Shown here: piece by piece, positions 45,236-53,092 of the stretch | Layout: each line of letters opens with the position of its first letter | Position numbering within the stretch: position 1 is the first letter of the stretch | Source of the DNA: Winogradskyella sp. | Lineage (GTDB): Bacteria > Bacteroidota > Bacteroidia > Flavobacteriales > Flavobacteriaceae | DNA: 64,000 nucleotides | Assembly (NCBI RefSeq): GCF_003712105.1 | Contig: NZ_RHLG01000004.1 | Coordinates: 62,001-126,000, forward strand | Direction of reading: 5' to 3' | Position numbers and translations under genes: made by a program | The notes under the pieces: model-generated | What the model saw: the letters and a program-made list of their open reading frames with translations, nothing else | Databases searched by the model: none | What the model was told of the DNA's origin: nothing

Positions 45236-45811
45236 TTATTGCTTCACTTTACCCGTAAAATGATTAACCTTAGGATTAATTGGGTTTCCTGAGGCGCGTC
45301 GATAACTTGCTAATTGTCCACAATGCCAAATAGCATCTGCAATTGGGCCATTAATTTGATTCCAAAACGGAATCTTTTGTTCTCCAAAGATGATTTTAAA
45401 CTCAGAAATATCATCACTTTTACGAAGAATATCTGCTGCTGTTTTCAAGTTATTTAGTATGGCGCTTCGCTTTTCTTCATAACCTAATTCATTGTTCTTG
45501 TTGCTAGAGTTTGGTTGCTTTAAGGTTGAATTGACTATAACTTTAGATAAATCGTAAATATGATTTATAGTTTCTTGAGTAGAACGTCCATCTTCATTTA
45601 ACTTATAGTTTAAATCCTTTTCAGATAAATTATGCGAAGCCCAATAAAATCTGAAACCCAAACCATCTACCATTCTTGCTGCCACAGTACCAGCTGTGAA
45701 TTCTTCTGAATATTCTGGAACTTCGTAATACGGCAATGTATTTTGGTCTTTCGTCTGTCCTAAAAGTAGAAAACTAAAAGTTAATGTTGCAATCAAAGCA
45801 ATTCTTTTCAT
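45236..45811 (-). CDS. Exported DinB-like four-helix protein
   Basis: A 191-residue protein with an N-terminal signal sequence (MKRIALIATLTFSFLLLGQ; no lipobox cysteine). The mature part looks like a DinB/YfiT-type metal-binding four-helix bundle. Three histidines stand at the expected places: His60 (RFYWASHNLSEKDL), His84 (TINHIYDLSKVI) and His163 (IADAIWHCGQLASYRRASGNP), whose last segment is the family's typical H-x-x-Q-x-x-x-x-R end. DinB-fold proteins are usually cytosolic thiol-dependent enzymes, so an exported one is unusual. It is 2 bases from the upstream M28 peptidase gene, so translation is probably coupled. Confidence 0.75.
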   Translation of the reverse strand: MKRIALIATLTFSFLLLGQTKDQNTLPYYEVPEYSEEFTAGTVAARMVDGLGFRFYWASHNLSEKDLNYKLNEDGRSTQETINHIYDLSKVIVNSTLKQPNSSNKNNELGYEEKRSAILNNLKTAADILRKSDDISEFKIIFGEQKIPFWNQINGPIADAIWHCGQLASYRRASGNPINPKVNHFTGKVKQ

Positions 45812-45813
45812 AC

Positions 45814-47226
45814 TTAATCTTTAATTTGTTGTTCGCCTTTTATTTGATTAACACCATATTTGTCAAACAAATACACTAAGGATGTCATAGTTGCCGCACC
45901 TAACTCTAATTCACGTTTATTAACGTGCTCAAAAGTATCGTTGGCAGCATGATGATGATCAAAATAACGCTGAGAATCTGGACGTAAGCCCGCTAATACT
46001 ATATTCTCATTTTTTAAAGGTCCAATATCTGCTCCGCTATAGCCTTTCTCAAAAAAATGAATCAAATAAGGTTTGAATAAGCTTTTCCATTGTTCTATTT
46101 GCGCTAAATTATTATCACTGCAATCAAAACTAAAACCTCTTGGTGTAAAACCACCAGAATCGCTCTCGAGAGCAAAAACATGATTTTCGCCGTTTTGCGT
46201 TGCTACTTCAGCATATTTTCTGCCTCCACGAAGACCATTTTCTTCGTTCATAAATAAAACCACACGAATACTGCGCTTTGGTTTAATACCACTTTCTTTA
46301 AGTAAGCGTAACACCTCCATTGATTGCACAACACCGGCACCATCATCATGAGCGCCATCTCCTAAATCCCAAGAATCTAAATGTCCACCTACGAGCATGT
46401 ATTCATTTGGGAATTCACTACCCGTAATTTCTCCTATGACATTATATGATAAAACATCATCGTATTGTTGACAGCTTTGCTTGAAATAGAATTCAAGATT
46501 TTTATCTTTTTTTAATAATTCTGAAAGCGTATTTGCATCATTAGTACTAATTGCAGCAGAAGGAATCCGCAAATTATTTGGTAAATCTTGATAACTCATA
46601 CTACCCGTATGCGGATAATCATCTTGGCGTAGACTTAAAGACCTAATAATAACACCAACAGCACCAAACTTTGAAGCCTCGTAAGCTCCAGAATATCGTT
46701 GTTTCGAACATCCTCCATACGCTTCAAATGTGTGTATTAAATCTGCTTGCATTGCTCCGTTGAAGAATACAATTTTGCCTTCAATTTCAGCTTTACCTAA
46801 AGCCTCTAATTCTTCAAAGCTTTTTACTTCTACAACTTTAGCTTGTAAACCTCTATCTGAAGTTGCTGTAGAACCTCCAAGTGCGCAAATGTTAACATCT
46901 ATTTTTATGGTTGAATTTTCATTATTCAGAATTATTTTACCTTCTTCCTTTTCTCCTCTAACCCATTTTGGCACCATAACTTCTTGTAACCAAACTTTAT
47001 CTAGACCTAAAGCTTCTAACTCGCTTTTGGTATATTCTACTGCTTTTTGGGCATTCTCTGAACCTGACAATCGACCTCCAATCTCATTAGACAAATAGTC
47101 TAGCCATTCATAACTTTTACCATTTGTTAAAGACTGTTTATAAATCGTCTTCAAGGTAGCTTCGTCATTTTGTGCATATGTAAACATGTATAAAAAAGCT
47201 ATGAGTACTGTAATTATTCTATTCAT
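45814..47226 (-). CDS. Exported M28-family zinc aminopeptidase/carboxypeptidase
   Basis: A 470-residue secreted metallopeptidase of the M28 (carboxypeptidase Q-like) type. Signal peptide MNRIITVLIAFLYMFTYAQ. All five expected zinc ligands are visible: His282 (GGHLDSWD), Asp294 (DGAHDDGAG), catalytic Glu328 with Glu329 (NEENGLRGG), Asp356 (ESDSGG) and His425 or a neighbour (FDHHHAANDTF). A protease-associated-like domain is inserted before (about 110-240). It overlaps the PPK2 gene by 8 bases and precedes the DinB-like gene by 2, so it belongs to a tight operon. It may process peptides in the periplasm or outside. Confidence 0.9.
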   Translation of the reverse strand: MNRIITVLIAFLYMFTYAQNDEATLKTIYKQSLTNGKSYEWLDYLSNEIGGRLSGSENAQKAVEYTKSELEALGLDKVWLQEVMVPKWVRGEKEEGKIILNNENSTIKIDVNICALGGSTATSDRGLQAKVVEVKSFEELEALGKAEIEGKIVFFNGAMQADLIHTFEAYGGCSKQRYSGAYEASKFGAVGVIIRSLSLRQDDYPHTGSMSYQDLPNNLRIPSAAISTNDANTLSELLKKDKNLEFYFKQSCQQYDDVLSYNVIGEITGSEFPNEYMLVGGHLDSWDLGDGAHDDGAGVVQSMEVLRLLKESGIKPKRSIRVVLFMNEENGLRGGRKYAEVATQNGENHVFALESDSGGFTPRGFSFDCSDNNLAQIEQWKSLFKPYLIHFFEKGYSGADIGPLKNENIVLAGLRPDSQRYFDHHHAANDTFEHVNKRELELGAATMTSLVYLFDKYGVNQIKGEQQIKD

Positions 47227-48097
47227 TTTCTAACTGTGATTTATACAATTCTATATTAGCTTTATCATCAGCTGGTAATTCTGGCTCAACAATATCTGTA
47301 TAATGTTTTAAGGTATCATACAGGATTTTTGCCACCAAGTAACGTGCTGTAGGTTTATCATCTGCAGGAATATTATACCAAGGTGCATGAGGCTTTGAAG
47401 TATGATTTATGGCATCTTCATAACACTCTTGATATGTATCCCAAAGCTTACGTTCTTTTAAGTCACTCGAAGAGAACTTCCATTGTTTGTCTGGTCTATT
47501 TAAACGTCTTAATAACCTGTTTTTTTGTTCGTTTTTAGATAAGTTTAAAAAGAACTTGAAGATTATTGTGCCGTTATCTGCGATATGCTGTTCAAAATTG
47601 TTGATTTCCTTAAACCGTCTTTGCCAAAACTCTTCTGTAACATCAGCTTCAGAATTAATGTCTGGCATATTTTCGTATTGAAGATAGTTAGGATGAACTC
47701 TAGTTACCAATACATTTTCATAATGTGTGCGATTAAAAATACCAAACTTTCCACGTGCTGGTAATGCAATATAATGTCTCCACAAATAATCGTGTTTAAG
47801 TTCTAAATCTGTTGGCTTTTTAAAACTATGGGCTACAATTCCTCTTACATTAAACTCCTTAAAGACCTCACGGATTAAACTATCTTTTCCTGCCGTATCC
47901 ATACCTTGAATACACATCAAAACCGCATATTTACCATGAGCATACATGGTGTTCTGAATCTCAGCTAATTTTTTACTGAGTTTATTCATCTTCTTTTCAA
48001 TCTCTTTTTCCTCAGCTTCTAAATCCAATTTCGTTGTTAAGTCTGCGATATTAATCTTTGAAGTAATCGCAAAGTCTTCTATGTTAACTTTTTTCAT
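47219..48097 (-). CDS. Polyphosphate kinase 2 family phosphotransferase
   Basis: A 292-residue PPK2 enzyme that moves phosphate between polyphosphate and nucleotides. Walker A is CIQGMDTAGKDSLIREVFKE (about 61-80). FGIFNRTHYENVLVTRVHP (about 117-135) holds the Walker-B-like acidic region, where the family has FNRSHYEDVL; here Thr and Asn replace Ser... and Glu-Asp becomes Glu-Asn. The lid segment is LSKNEQKNRLLRRL, then WKFSSSDLKER and PWYNIPADDKPTARYLVAKIL. Class (AMP, ADP or NMP substrate) cannot be fixed by eye. It overlaps both neighbours by 1 and 8 bases, placing a cytosolic enzyme in an operon of exported ones. Confidence 0.9.
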   Translation of the reverse strand: MKKVNIEDFAITSKINIADLTTKLDLEAEEKEIEKKMNKLSKKLAEIQNTMYAHGKYAVLMCIQGMDTAGKDSLIREVFKEFNVRGIVAHSFKKPTDLELKHDYLWRHYIALPARGKFGIFNRTHYENVLVTRVHPNYLQYENMPDINSEADVTEEFWQRRFKEINNFEQHIADNGTIIFKFFLNLSKNEQKNRLLRRLNRPDKQWKFSSSDLKERKLWDTYQECYEDAINHTSKPHAPWYNIPADDKPTARYLVAKILYDTLKHYTDIVEPELPADDKANIELYKSQLENE

Positions 48098-48453
48098 TAA
48101 TCTTTGAATTTATTGTTTAGTTTTTCCCATTTTTTGTTCCATAAAAACCCTAGAAGTAAATTTACCATTCCTAGTCCTGTGAGGATTGAGTCAGTAGTAA
48201 ATAAAAGCAAAATAAATGTTAGAAGTCCAGGAATTAGAAATCTAGCCACCATTAACTTCAAAGGTATAAAATAAATAAGATTGAAAACTGAAGAAACTAA
48301 AGTCACAATAACAGTCCCAATCAAACTTAAAACAATTAATCTTCCTGATTTTAAATAAGTTGACAAAACTATACTTAATAAGATACCAGCTAACAGTAGT
48401 ATTGGAATATTAAATAAATACTTTTTGATTAAAAAAGATCTTTTGTCATTCAT
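48097..48453 (-). CDS. Small four-helix membrane protein of unknown function
   Basis: A 118-residue protein from ATG 48453 (MNDKRSFLIKKYLF); a TTG at 48462 would add three residues and is less likely. Four hydrophobic segments follow at about 12-28, 37-58, 66-84 and 88-104 (IPILLLAGILLSIVLSTYL, LIVLSLIGTVIVTLVSSVFNLIYFIPL, LIPGLLTFILLLF, GLGMVNLLLGFLW), and the end is basic and cytosolic (NKKWEKLNNKFKD). I recognise no family. It leads the operon with PPK2, M28 peptidase, DinB-like and CPD-like genes and overlaps the PPK2 start by 1 base (TAATG type). Confidence 0.65.
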   Translation of the reverse strand: MNDKRSFLIKKYLFNIPILLLAGILLSIVLSTYLKSGRLIVLSLIGTVIVTLVSSVFNLIYFIPLKLMVARFLIPGLLTFILLLFTTDSILTGLGMVNLLLGFLWNKKWEKLNNKFKD

Positions 48454-48511
48454 CTTAATCAAAGCATATTAAGATTATTGCATACTTATTAGTCGCTAGA
48501 TCAGCATTAGT

Positions 48512-48529
48512 GTTGATCTCAACATCAAC
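48512..48529. repeat. Small hairpin directly after the regulator stop codon
   Basis: GTTGAT-ctcaac-ATCAAC, 6-bp arms, lies immediately next to the stop of the gene at 48530. There is no T-run, so it is at best a weak terminator between the two leftward operons. Confidence 0.3.
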
Positions 48530-49693
48530 TCATTTCGATGCAAAAGATTTTACATCTGCCTCGCTAACTTCACTTCCGCCAAGAATTATTAATCGCTCAA
48601 TTACATTTCTTAGCTCTCTGATATTACCGGTCCAATCGTATTCTTGTAATTGTTTTATAGCTTTATCTGAAAACGTCTTTGAAGCTGTTCCTTGTTCTTC
48701 CGATATTTTTTTAGCAAAATGAGATACTAATAATGGAATATCTTCTCTTCTATCATTTAATGCTGGAACTTCAATTAAAATTACTGCTAATCGATGGTAT
48801 AAATCTTCTCTGAATTTACCGTCTTCAATTTCTTTTTTAAGGTTCTTATTTGTGGCCGCAACGACACGGACATCAACCTTAATATCTTTATCACTGCCAA
48901 CACGTTGAATGCGGCTTTCTTGTAATGCACGTAGTACTTTTGCTTGTGCTGAAAGACTCATATCTCCTATTTCATCTAAGAAAATTGTTCCTCCATTGGC
49001 AGCTTCGAATTTACCTGCTCGGTCTTTGGCTGCAGATGTAAACGCACCTTTAACATGACCAAACAATTCACTTTCTATAAGTTCACTTGGGATCGCTGCG
49101 CAGTTCACCTCAATCATTGGTCCTTTACTACGCTCGCTTTTTTGATGCAACCAATGTGCTACTAATTCTTTTCCCGTACCATTTGGCCCCGTTACTAAAA
49201 CCCGCGCATCTGTAGGAGCAACTTTATCAATCATATCTTTAATACGGCCAATGGCGGGGCTATCTCCAATCATCTCGTATTTTTTAGAAACCTTTTTCTT
49301 GAGACGTTTATTTTCTACCACAAGTTCTTTTCTATCCAGAGCAATCCTAACTGTATTTAATAGTCTATTTAAATCTGGTGGTTTAGAAATATAATCGAAA
49401 GCGCCTAGACGCATTGTGTTCACAGCAGTATCTAAATCGCCATGACCCGAGATCATTACTATAGGAATTTCAGGTTTTATTTTTTTAACAGCTTCAAGGA
49501 CTTCAACACCATCCATTTTTGGCATCTTAATATCGCATAGTACCAAGTCATAGTCCTTTTTCTTTATTTTTTCTATACCAGCAAGCCCATCTTCAGCTTC
49601 TTCAACTTCATAATTATCACTTTCTTCAGAAAGAATTTTAACCAAAACGCGGCGGATAGCCGCTTCATCTTCTATTATTAATATATGTTGCAT
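48530..49693 (-). CDS. NtrC-type sigma-54 response regulator lacking the DNA-binding domain
   Basis: A 387-residue regulator. The receiver domain has phospho-acceptor Asp54 (LVLCDIKMPKMDG) and Lys104 (YISKPP). A sigma-54-activating AAA+ domain follows, with Walker A GPNGTGKE (169-176), the sigma-54 contact loop GAFTSA (216-221), Walker B GGTIFLDEIGD and the arginine-finger area FREDLYHRLAV. The protein ends soon after GNIRELRNVIERL at SEADVKSFASK, so the Fis-type helix-turn-helix of NtrC (about 450-470 residues) is missing. Only 67 bases separate it from the next gene, so no frameshifted helix-turn-helix is hidden there. It is the last gene of the ABC - OMP - regulator operon. No histidine kinase is adjacent. 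Confidence 0.9.
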   Translation of the reverse strand: MQHILIIEDEAAIRRVLVKILSEESDNYEVEEAEDGLAGIEKIKKKDYDLVLCDIKMPKMDGVEVLEAVKKIKPEIPIVMISGHGDLDTAVNTMRLGAFDYISKPPDLNRLLNTVRIALDRKELVVENKRLKKKVSKKYEMIGDSPAIGRIKDMIDKVAPTDARVLVTGPNGTGKELVAHWLHQKSERSKGPMIEVNCAAIPSELIESELFGHVKGAFTSAAKDRAGKFEAANGGTIFLDEIGDMSLSAQAKVLRALQESRIQRVGSDKDIKVDVRVVAATNKNLKKEIEDGKFREDLYHRLAVILIEVPALNDRREDIPLLVSHFAKKISEEQGTASKTFSDKAIKQLQEYDWTGNIRELRNVIERLIILGGSEVSEADVKSFASK

Positions 49694-50583
49694 TATAATC
49701 TAAATTTTATTCCTGTTCTAAGATAAAAGGCATTCGTCTGATCTAACTGAAGAATTCTATCTCGATCATCATTTCGTAAAATATTGTTTAACCTAAATGT
49801 ATATCCAGAATATAGGTAACCCACTAAATAATCCGTAAAAGAATACTCATATCCCAAACCTCCAACAATCACTGATAACGAAATGTTATTTGCTTCGTTT
49901 CCATCAACCATTATTGGGTTTTGTATGTTAGCAAAATAACCATCTACAGATGTAAAAAGCTGTAAAGTGCTAGATTCGTTAAAGTAATATTTTAAATTAG
50001 ATTTTGGAATACCTGCACTAACTGACCATTTTTGATTAATACGTCTGAAATAGTTAACAAAAGGTAATGGAAAAGGAATACCAGCTGTGGTGTTATATGT
50101 TACACCTATAATAAGCCTGTATGGTCTTTTAATATCCTTAGCTTTTGTTCTGTCTTTTATGAAAAAAACACCTCCATTTAAAAATATATCATCTTTGGTT
50201 ATAGTACTGTTTAGTGTTGACGCTATTCTTGGATTAACCTTAAGACCAATTCTCCAATTTTCATTAGATTTAAACGTGTATGCAATATTTAAATCAATAA
50301 TATTTAATGCATCAAGTCCAGAAACATCAAAAGGATAATCTTCTCTTAAATTAAGCAATACTCGGTTATATTCTGCACCTATAATGAGATAATTATCATT
50401 TTTAATCTTAATTGGATAATTTAATAACGCTCTTAGTCTTGTATATTGATCTTCTGACTTGCTACTAGGTATAAATGAATATTCTAAGCGTGCCAAATCC
50501 GTTAATTGAGCATTAAGGATATTACATCCAAAGAAAAGTGTAATTAAACATAACTTGATTGACAAACAATTATTCTTGAGCAT
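49693..50583 (-). CDS. DUF6268-type outer-membrane beta-barrel protein
   Basis: A 296-residue exported protein (signal peptide to about residue 25, ...LFFGCNILNAQ). The mature protein is a row of alternating amphipathic strands (ARLEYSFIPSS, YLIIGAEYNRVLLNL, NIIDLNIAYTFKSNENWRIGLKVNPRIAS, LYSGYTFRLNNI) and ends with the phenylalanine-rich last strand AFYLRTGIKFRL typical of outer-membrane barrels. I place it in the DUF6268 group from this general form; function unknown. Its stop overlaps the regulator's start (TAATG) and it is 19 bases from the permease gene, which suggests a shared job. Confidence 0.75.
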   Translation of the reverse strand: MLKNNCLSIKLCLITLFFGCNILNAQLTDLARLEYSFIPSSKSEDQYTRLRALLNYPIKIKNDNYLIIGAEYNRVLLNLREDYPFDVSGLDALNIIDLNIAYTFKSNENWRIGLKVNPRIASTLNSTITKDDIFLNGGVFFIKDRTKAKDIKRPYRLIIGVTYNTTAGIPFPLPFVNYFRRINQKWSVSAGIPKSNLKYYFNESSTLQLFTSVDGYFANIQNPIMVDGNEANNISLSVIVGGLGYEYSFTDYLVGYLYSGYTFRLNNILRNDDRDRILQLDQTNAFYLRTGIKFRL

Positions 50584-50602
50584 ATATTCTTCTAAACTGT
50601 AA

Positions 50603-51913
50603 TCAGTATTTTAACCATTTAATGATTGATTTATAAGACGGTTTCTTACCATACATTAGTATACCAACACGATAAATCTTTGCTGCAAACCACACTGTAA
50701 AAGTAAAAGTTCCGACTAATAACAATAAGCTAACCACCTGTTGCCAGAGTGGCACACCAAAAGGAATACGCATAAGCATAACAACCGGCGAAGTAAATGG
50801 TATAAACGAAAATACTGTAGATACGGTACCATGAGGGTCTTCAATCACGGTAAAAACACCAACATATACTGCTAATATAAGCGGCATTAATATCGGCAAC
50901 ATAAACTGTTGAGTATCGGTTTCATTGTCTACTGCTGCTCCAACCGCCGCATACAAAGAACTATACAATAAATAACCGCCAACAAAGAATAAAATGAAAG
51001 CGATGATTAAATTGGTTAGTGGTAAATTTTGAAAAGACTGTACAGCTAAAGTGATCTCATTTTGAATCTCAGAATTTTGTAAAGCCTGCTGAACCATTTC
51101 TTGCTGTTGGGTTTGTGAGGCTGTCAAATCAATCCCAAAAATTACACTTAGGACTGTTGACAGTATTCCTAAAAGTATAATCCAAATTGCAAATTGTGTA
51201 ATCCCTGCTAAAGACGTCCCAATTATTTTACCCATCATAAGTTGAATGGGCTTTACAGATGAGATAATGATTTCAATAATTCGGCTGGTTTTTTCCTCAA
51301 TAACACTACGCATTATCATATTGCCATAAATAATTATAAACATGAATAAAAGGTAACCTGCGATACCTCCAAATGCAAGCTTTAATACATTATCTATTTT
51401 AGAACTTTTCTCACCGTCAAAGGTTTCTTGGTCTATACGAACATTAGCTTTGGTTGCTTTTATTTGTTCCGTATCTAAACCATTAGCTATAAGCTTTAAA
51501 TCTCTGAGTTTACGTTCTATCTTATTTTCCAGACCAGAAATTATAGTTAATGAAGGTGAATCTTCTGAGAAAAATTTAACTGTTTCCGAAACAGATTCTA
51601 AATCACCTTTACCTATATACAGTAAACCATAATACTCTTCTTGCTTGACATCTGATTTAGCCTTATCTAAAGGTATATCATTAATGTACTTATAGGTAGT
51701 ATTGTCTGTATTCTCAAAAACCGAAGTAAACAATCCTGACTCATCTAAAATGGAAATTGTTCGCTTCTTATTATTATTTATTTGGGATAAATAAGCTACT
51801 ACTGCGATTAAAGCAATCATTATTAACGGACTTAAAAACGTCATTATAATGAAAGACTTATTCTTAACTTTAGTTAAGTACTCACGTTTTATAATAAGTG
51901 GTAAATGATTCAT
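50603..51913 (-). CDS. ABC-2 type exporter permease (NatB-like)
   Basis: A 436-residue inner-membrane protein. The first helix (SFIIMTFLSPLIMIALIAVVAYLS) follows a short cytosolic start (LIIKREYLTKVKNK), the typical entry of NatB/YhaP-type permeases. A 150-residue extracytoplasmic domain and five more hydrophobic segments (about 185-205, 230-255, 300-325, 340-360 and 395-420) follow. VIEEKTSRIIEIIISSVKPIQLMMGKIIG is the conserved cytosolic coupling helix with its EEKTxR core. It starts 2 bases after the stop of the ATPase gene. Sodium export has been shown for B. subtilis NatAB; here the substrate is unknown. Confidence 0.88.
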   Translation of the reverse strand: MNHLPLIIKREYLTKVKNKSFIIMTFLSPLIMIALIAVVAYLSQINNNKKRTISILDESGLFTSVFENTDNTTYKYINDIPLDKAKSDVKQEEYYGLLYIGKGDLESVSETVKFFSEDSPSLTIISGLENKIERKLRDLKLIANGLDTEQIKATKANVRIDQETFDGEKSSKIDNVLKLAFGGIAGYLLFMFIIIYGNMIMRSVIEEKTSRIIEIIISSVKPIQLMMGKIIGTSLAGITQFAIWIILLGILSTVLSVIFGIDLTASQTQQQEMVQQALQNSEIQNEITLAVQSFQNLPLTNLIIAFILFFVGGYLLYSSLYAAVGAAVDNETDTQQFMLPILMPLILAVYVGVFTVIEDPHGTVSTVFSFIPFTSPVVMLMRIPFGVPLWQQVVSLLLLVGTFTFTVWFAAKIYRVGILMYGKKPSYKSIIKWLKY

Positions 51914-51915
51914 TA

Positions 51916-52842
51916 CTAATTGTTTTGTACCGTTTGAATAAATATATCGTTAGCAGACGGAATAACCTCTACAAAATGATGCACTTCTGCTCTTGAGGAT
52001 AAAAATGATAATAAGTCATTAGAAGATGTACCTGGTTTAATTTTAACATTTAACTTAATATCATCATAGACATTTTTAAATGTTGCTGGTAACACTTCGA
52101 ACTTGCTTTTAATCTCTTCAATAACGCGCTTACTATCGTTAGATTGTAAGCCGACTTCAAAAGTATTAGACTTATACTGGCGCTTTATATCTATAAGGTT
52201 TCCATCTAATATTTTATTGGATTTATGAATTAGCGCTATATGGTCACATAGTTCCTCTACAGACTCCATTCTATGGGTAGAAAATATTACTGTAGCGCCA
52301 TCTTCTCGCAGTCTTAAAATTTCATCTTTGATAAGATTAGCGTTTATTGGGTCGAATCCAGAAAAAGGTTCGTCAAAAATCAAAAGCTTAGGACGATGCA
52401 GTACAGTTACTATAAACTGTATTTTTTGAGCTTGTCCTTTACTGAGCTCTTGAATCTTTTTATTCCACCAATCACCAATTTCAAACTTATCAAACCAAAT
52501 CTTAAGCTGTTTTTTTGCATCGGATTTAGACATTCCTTTAAGTTGCGCCAGGTATAAAGCTTGTTCACCAACTTTCATAGACTTATATAATCCTCGTTCT
52601 TCTGGCAAATACCCTATATCTCTTATATGTTCAGGTTGCAGATTTCTTCCATCTAATAAGACCTTTCCTTCGTCTGGAATCGTAATTTGATTAATTATTC
52701 TAATAAGTGTAGTTTTTCCTGCTCCGTTAGGTCCAAGTAAACCAAAAATACTTCCTTTAGGTACGGCGATAGAAACTTTATTTAAGGCTCTAAAATTTCC
52801 AAAATCTTTAGAAACAGAATCTGCAATAAGCAATTCACTCAT
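51916..52842 (-). CDS. ABC exporter ATP-binding protein (NatA-like)
   Basis: A 308-residue ATPase. Walker A GLLGPNGAGKTT (about 33-44), the Q-loop region YLPEERGLYKSM (the YxPEERGLY form is characteristic of NatA/YhaQ relatives), signature ELSKGQAQKIQFI, Walker B LLIFDEPFSGFDP and FSTHRMESVEELC with the switch His. The last 80 residues are an accessory domain. First gene of a leftward operon of four (ATPase, permease, DUF6268 barrel, NtrC-like regulator). A TATATTTA box lies about 35 bases upstream. Confidence 0.9.
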   Translation of the reverse strand: MSELLIADSVSKDFGNFRALNKVSIAVPKGSIFGLLGPNGAGKTTLIRIINQITIPDEGKVLLDGRNLQPEHIRDIGYLPEERGLYKSMKVGEQALYLAQLKGMSKSDAKKQLKIWFDKFEIGDWWNKKIQELSKGQAQKIQFIVTVLHRPKLLIFDEPFSGFDPINANLIKDEILRLREDGATVIFSTHRMESVEELCDHIALIHKSNKILDGNLIDIKRQYKSNTFEVGLQSNDSKRVIEEIKSKFEVLPATFKNVYDDIKLNVKIKPGTSSNDLLSFLSSRAEVHHFVEVIPSANDIFIQTVQNN

Positions 52843-52976
52843 AAAATACAGTTACATTGAAGTTATTAGGTGCGTAAATATATTAAATGTTGCACTGAAT
52901 ATGACACTAAAAACCAATATATATAGAATTGAAAAAAAGTTAAACAAAATCAGCCAAAATGCTTAAAAAAACAAAA

Positions 52977-53004
52977 CCCACCCTTATTACTAAATAAGGA
53001 TGGG
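52977..53004 (-). terminator. Terminator after dnaJ
   Basis: CCCA-C-CCTTATT / AATAAGG-A-TGGG, eleven pairs with one mismatch and a 4-base loop. Reading leftward, TTTTGTTTTTTT follows. It lies about 90 bases after the dnaJ stop. The 250-base gap 52843-53092 holds only this and the ABC gene's promoter region. Confidence 0.88.
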
Positions 53005-53092
53005 AAAAAATTGCTATGAAAAAGAAAAATTATCGCCAATTAGCATTAGCGATAGTTCAAATATACTCTTTTTTATGATATAGCCTTAAATT

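Noticed and set aside
45236-45811. DinB-like protein as a lipoprotein
   Set aside because: The signal sequence ends in LLLGQ without a cysteine, so there is no lipobox.
46730-47098. Rightward open frame of 122 codons inside the M28 peptidase gene
   Set aside because: The peptidase frame has a signal peptide and all zinc ligands; this frame is serine-rich nonsense typical of an antisense shadow.
48463-48529. A frameshifted helix-turn-helix downstream of the NtrC-like regulator
   Set aside because: Only 67 bases lie before the next gene, too few for a Fis-type domain in any frame.
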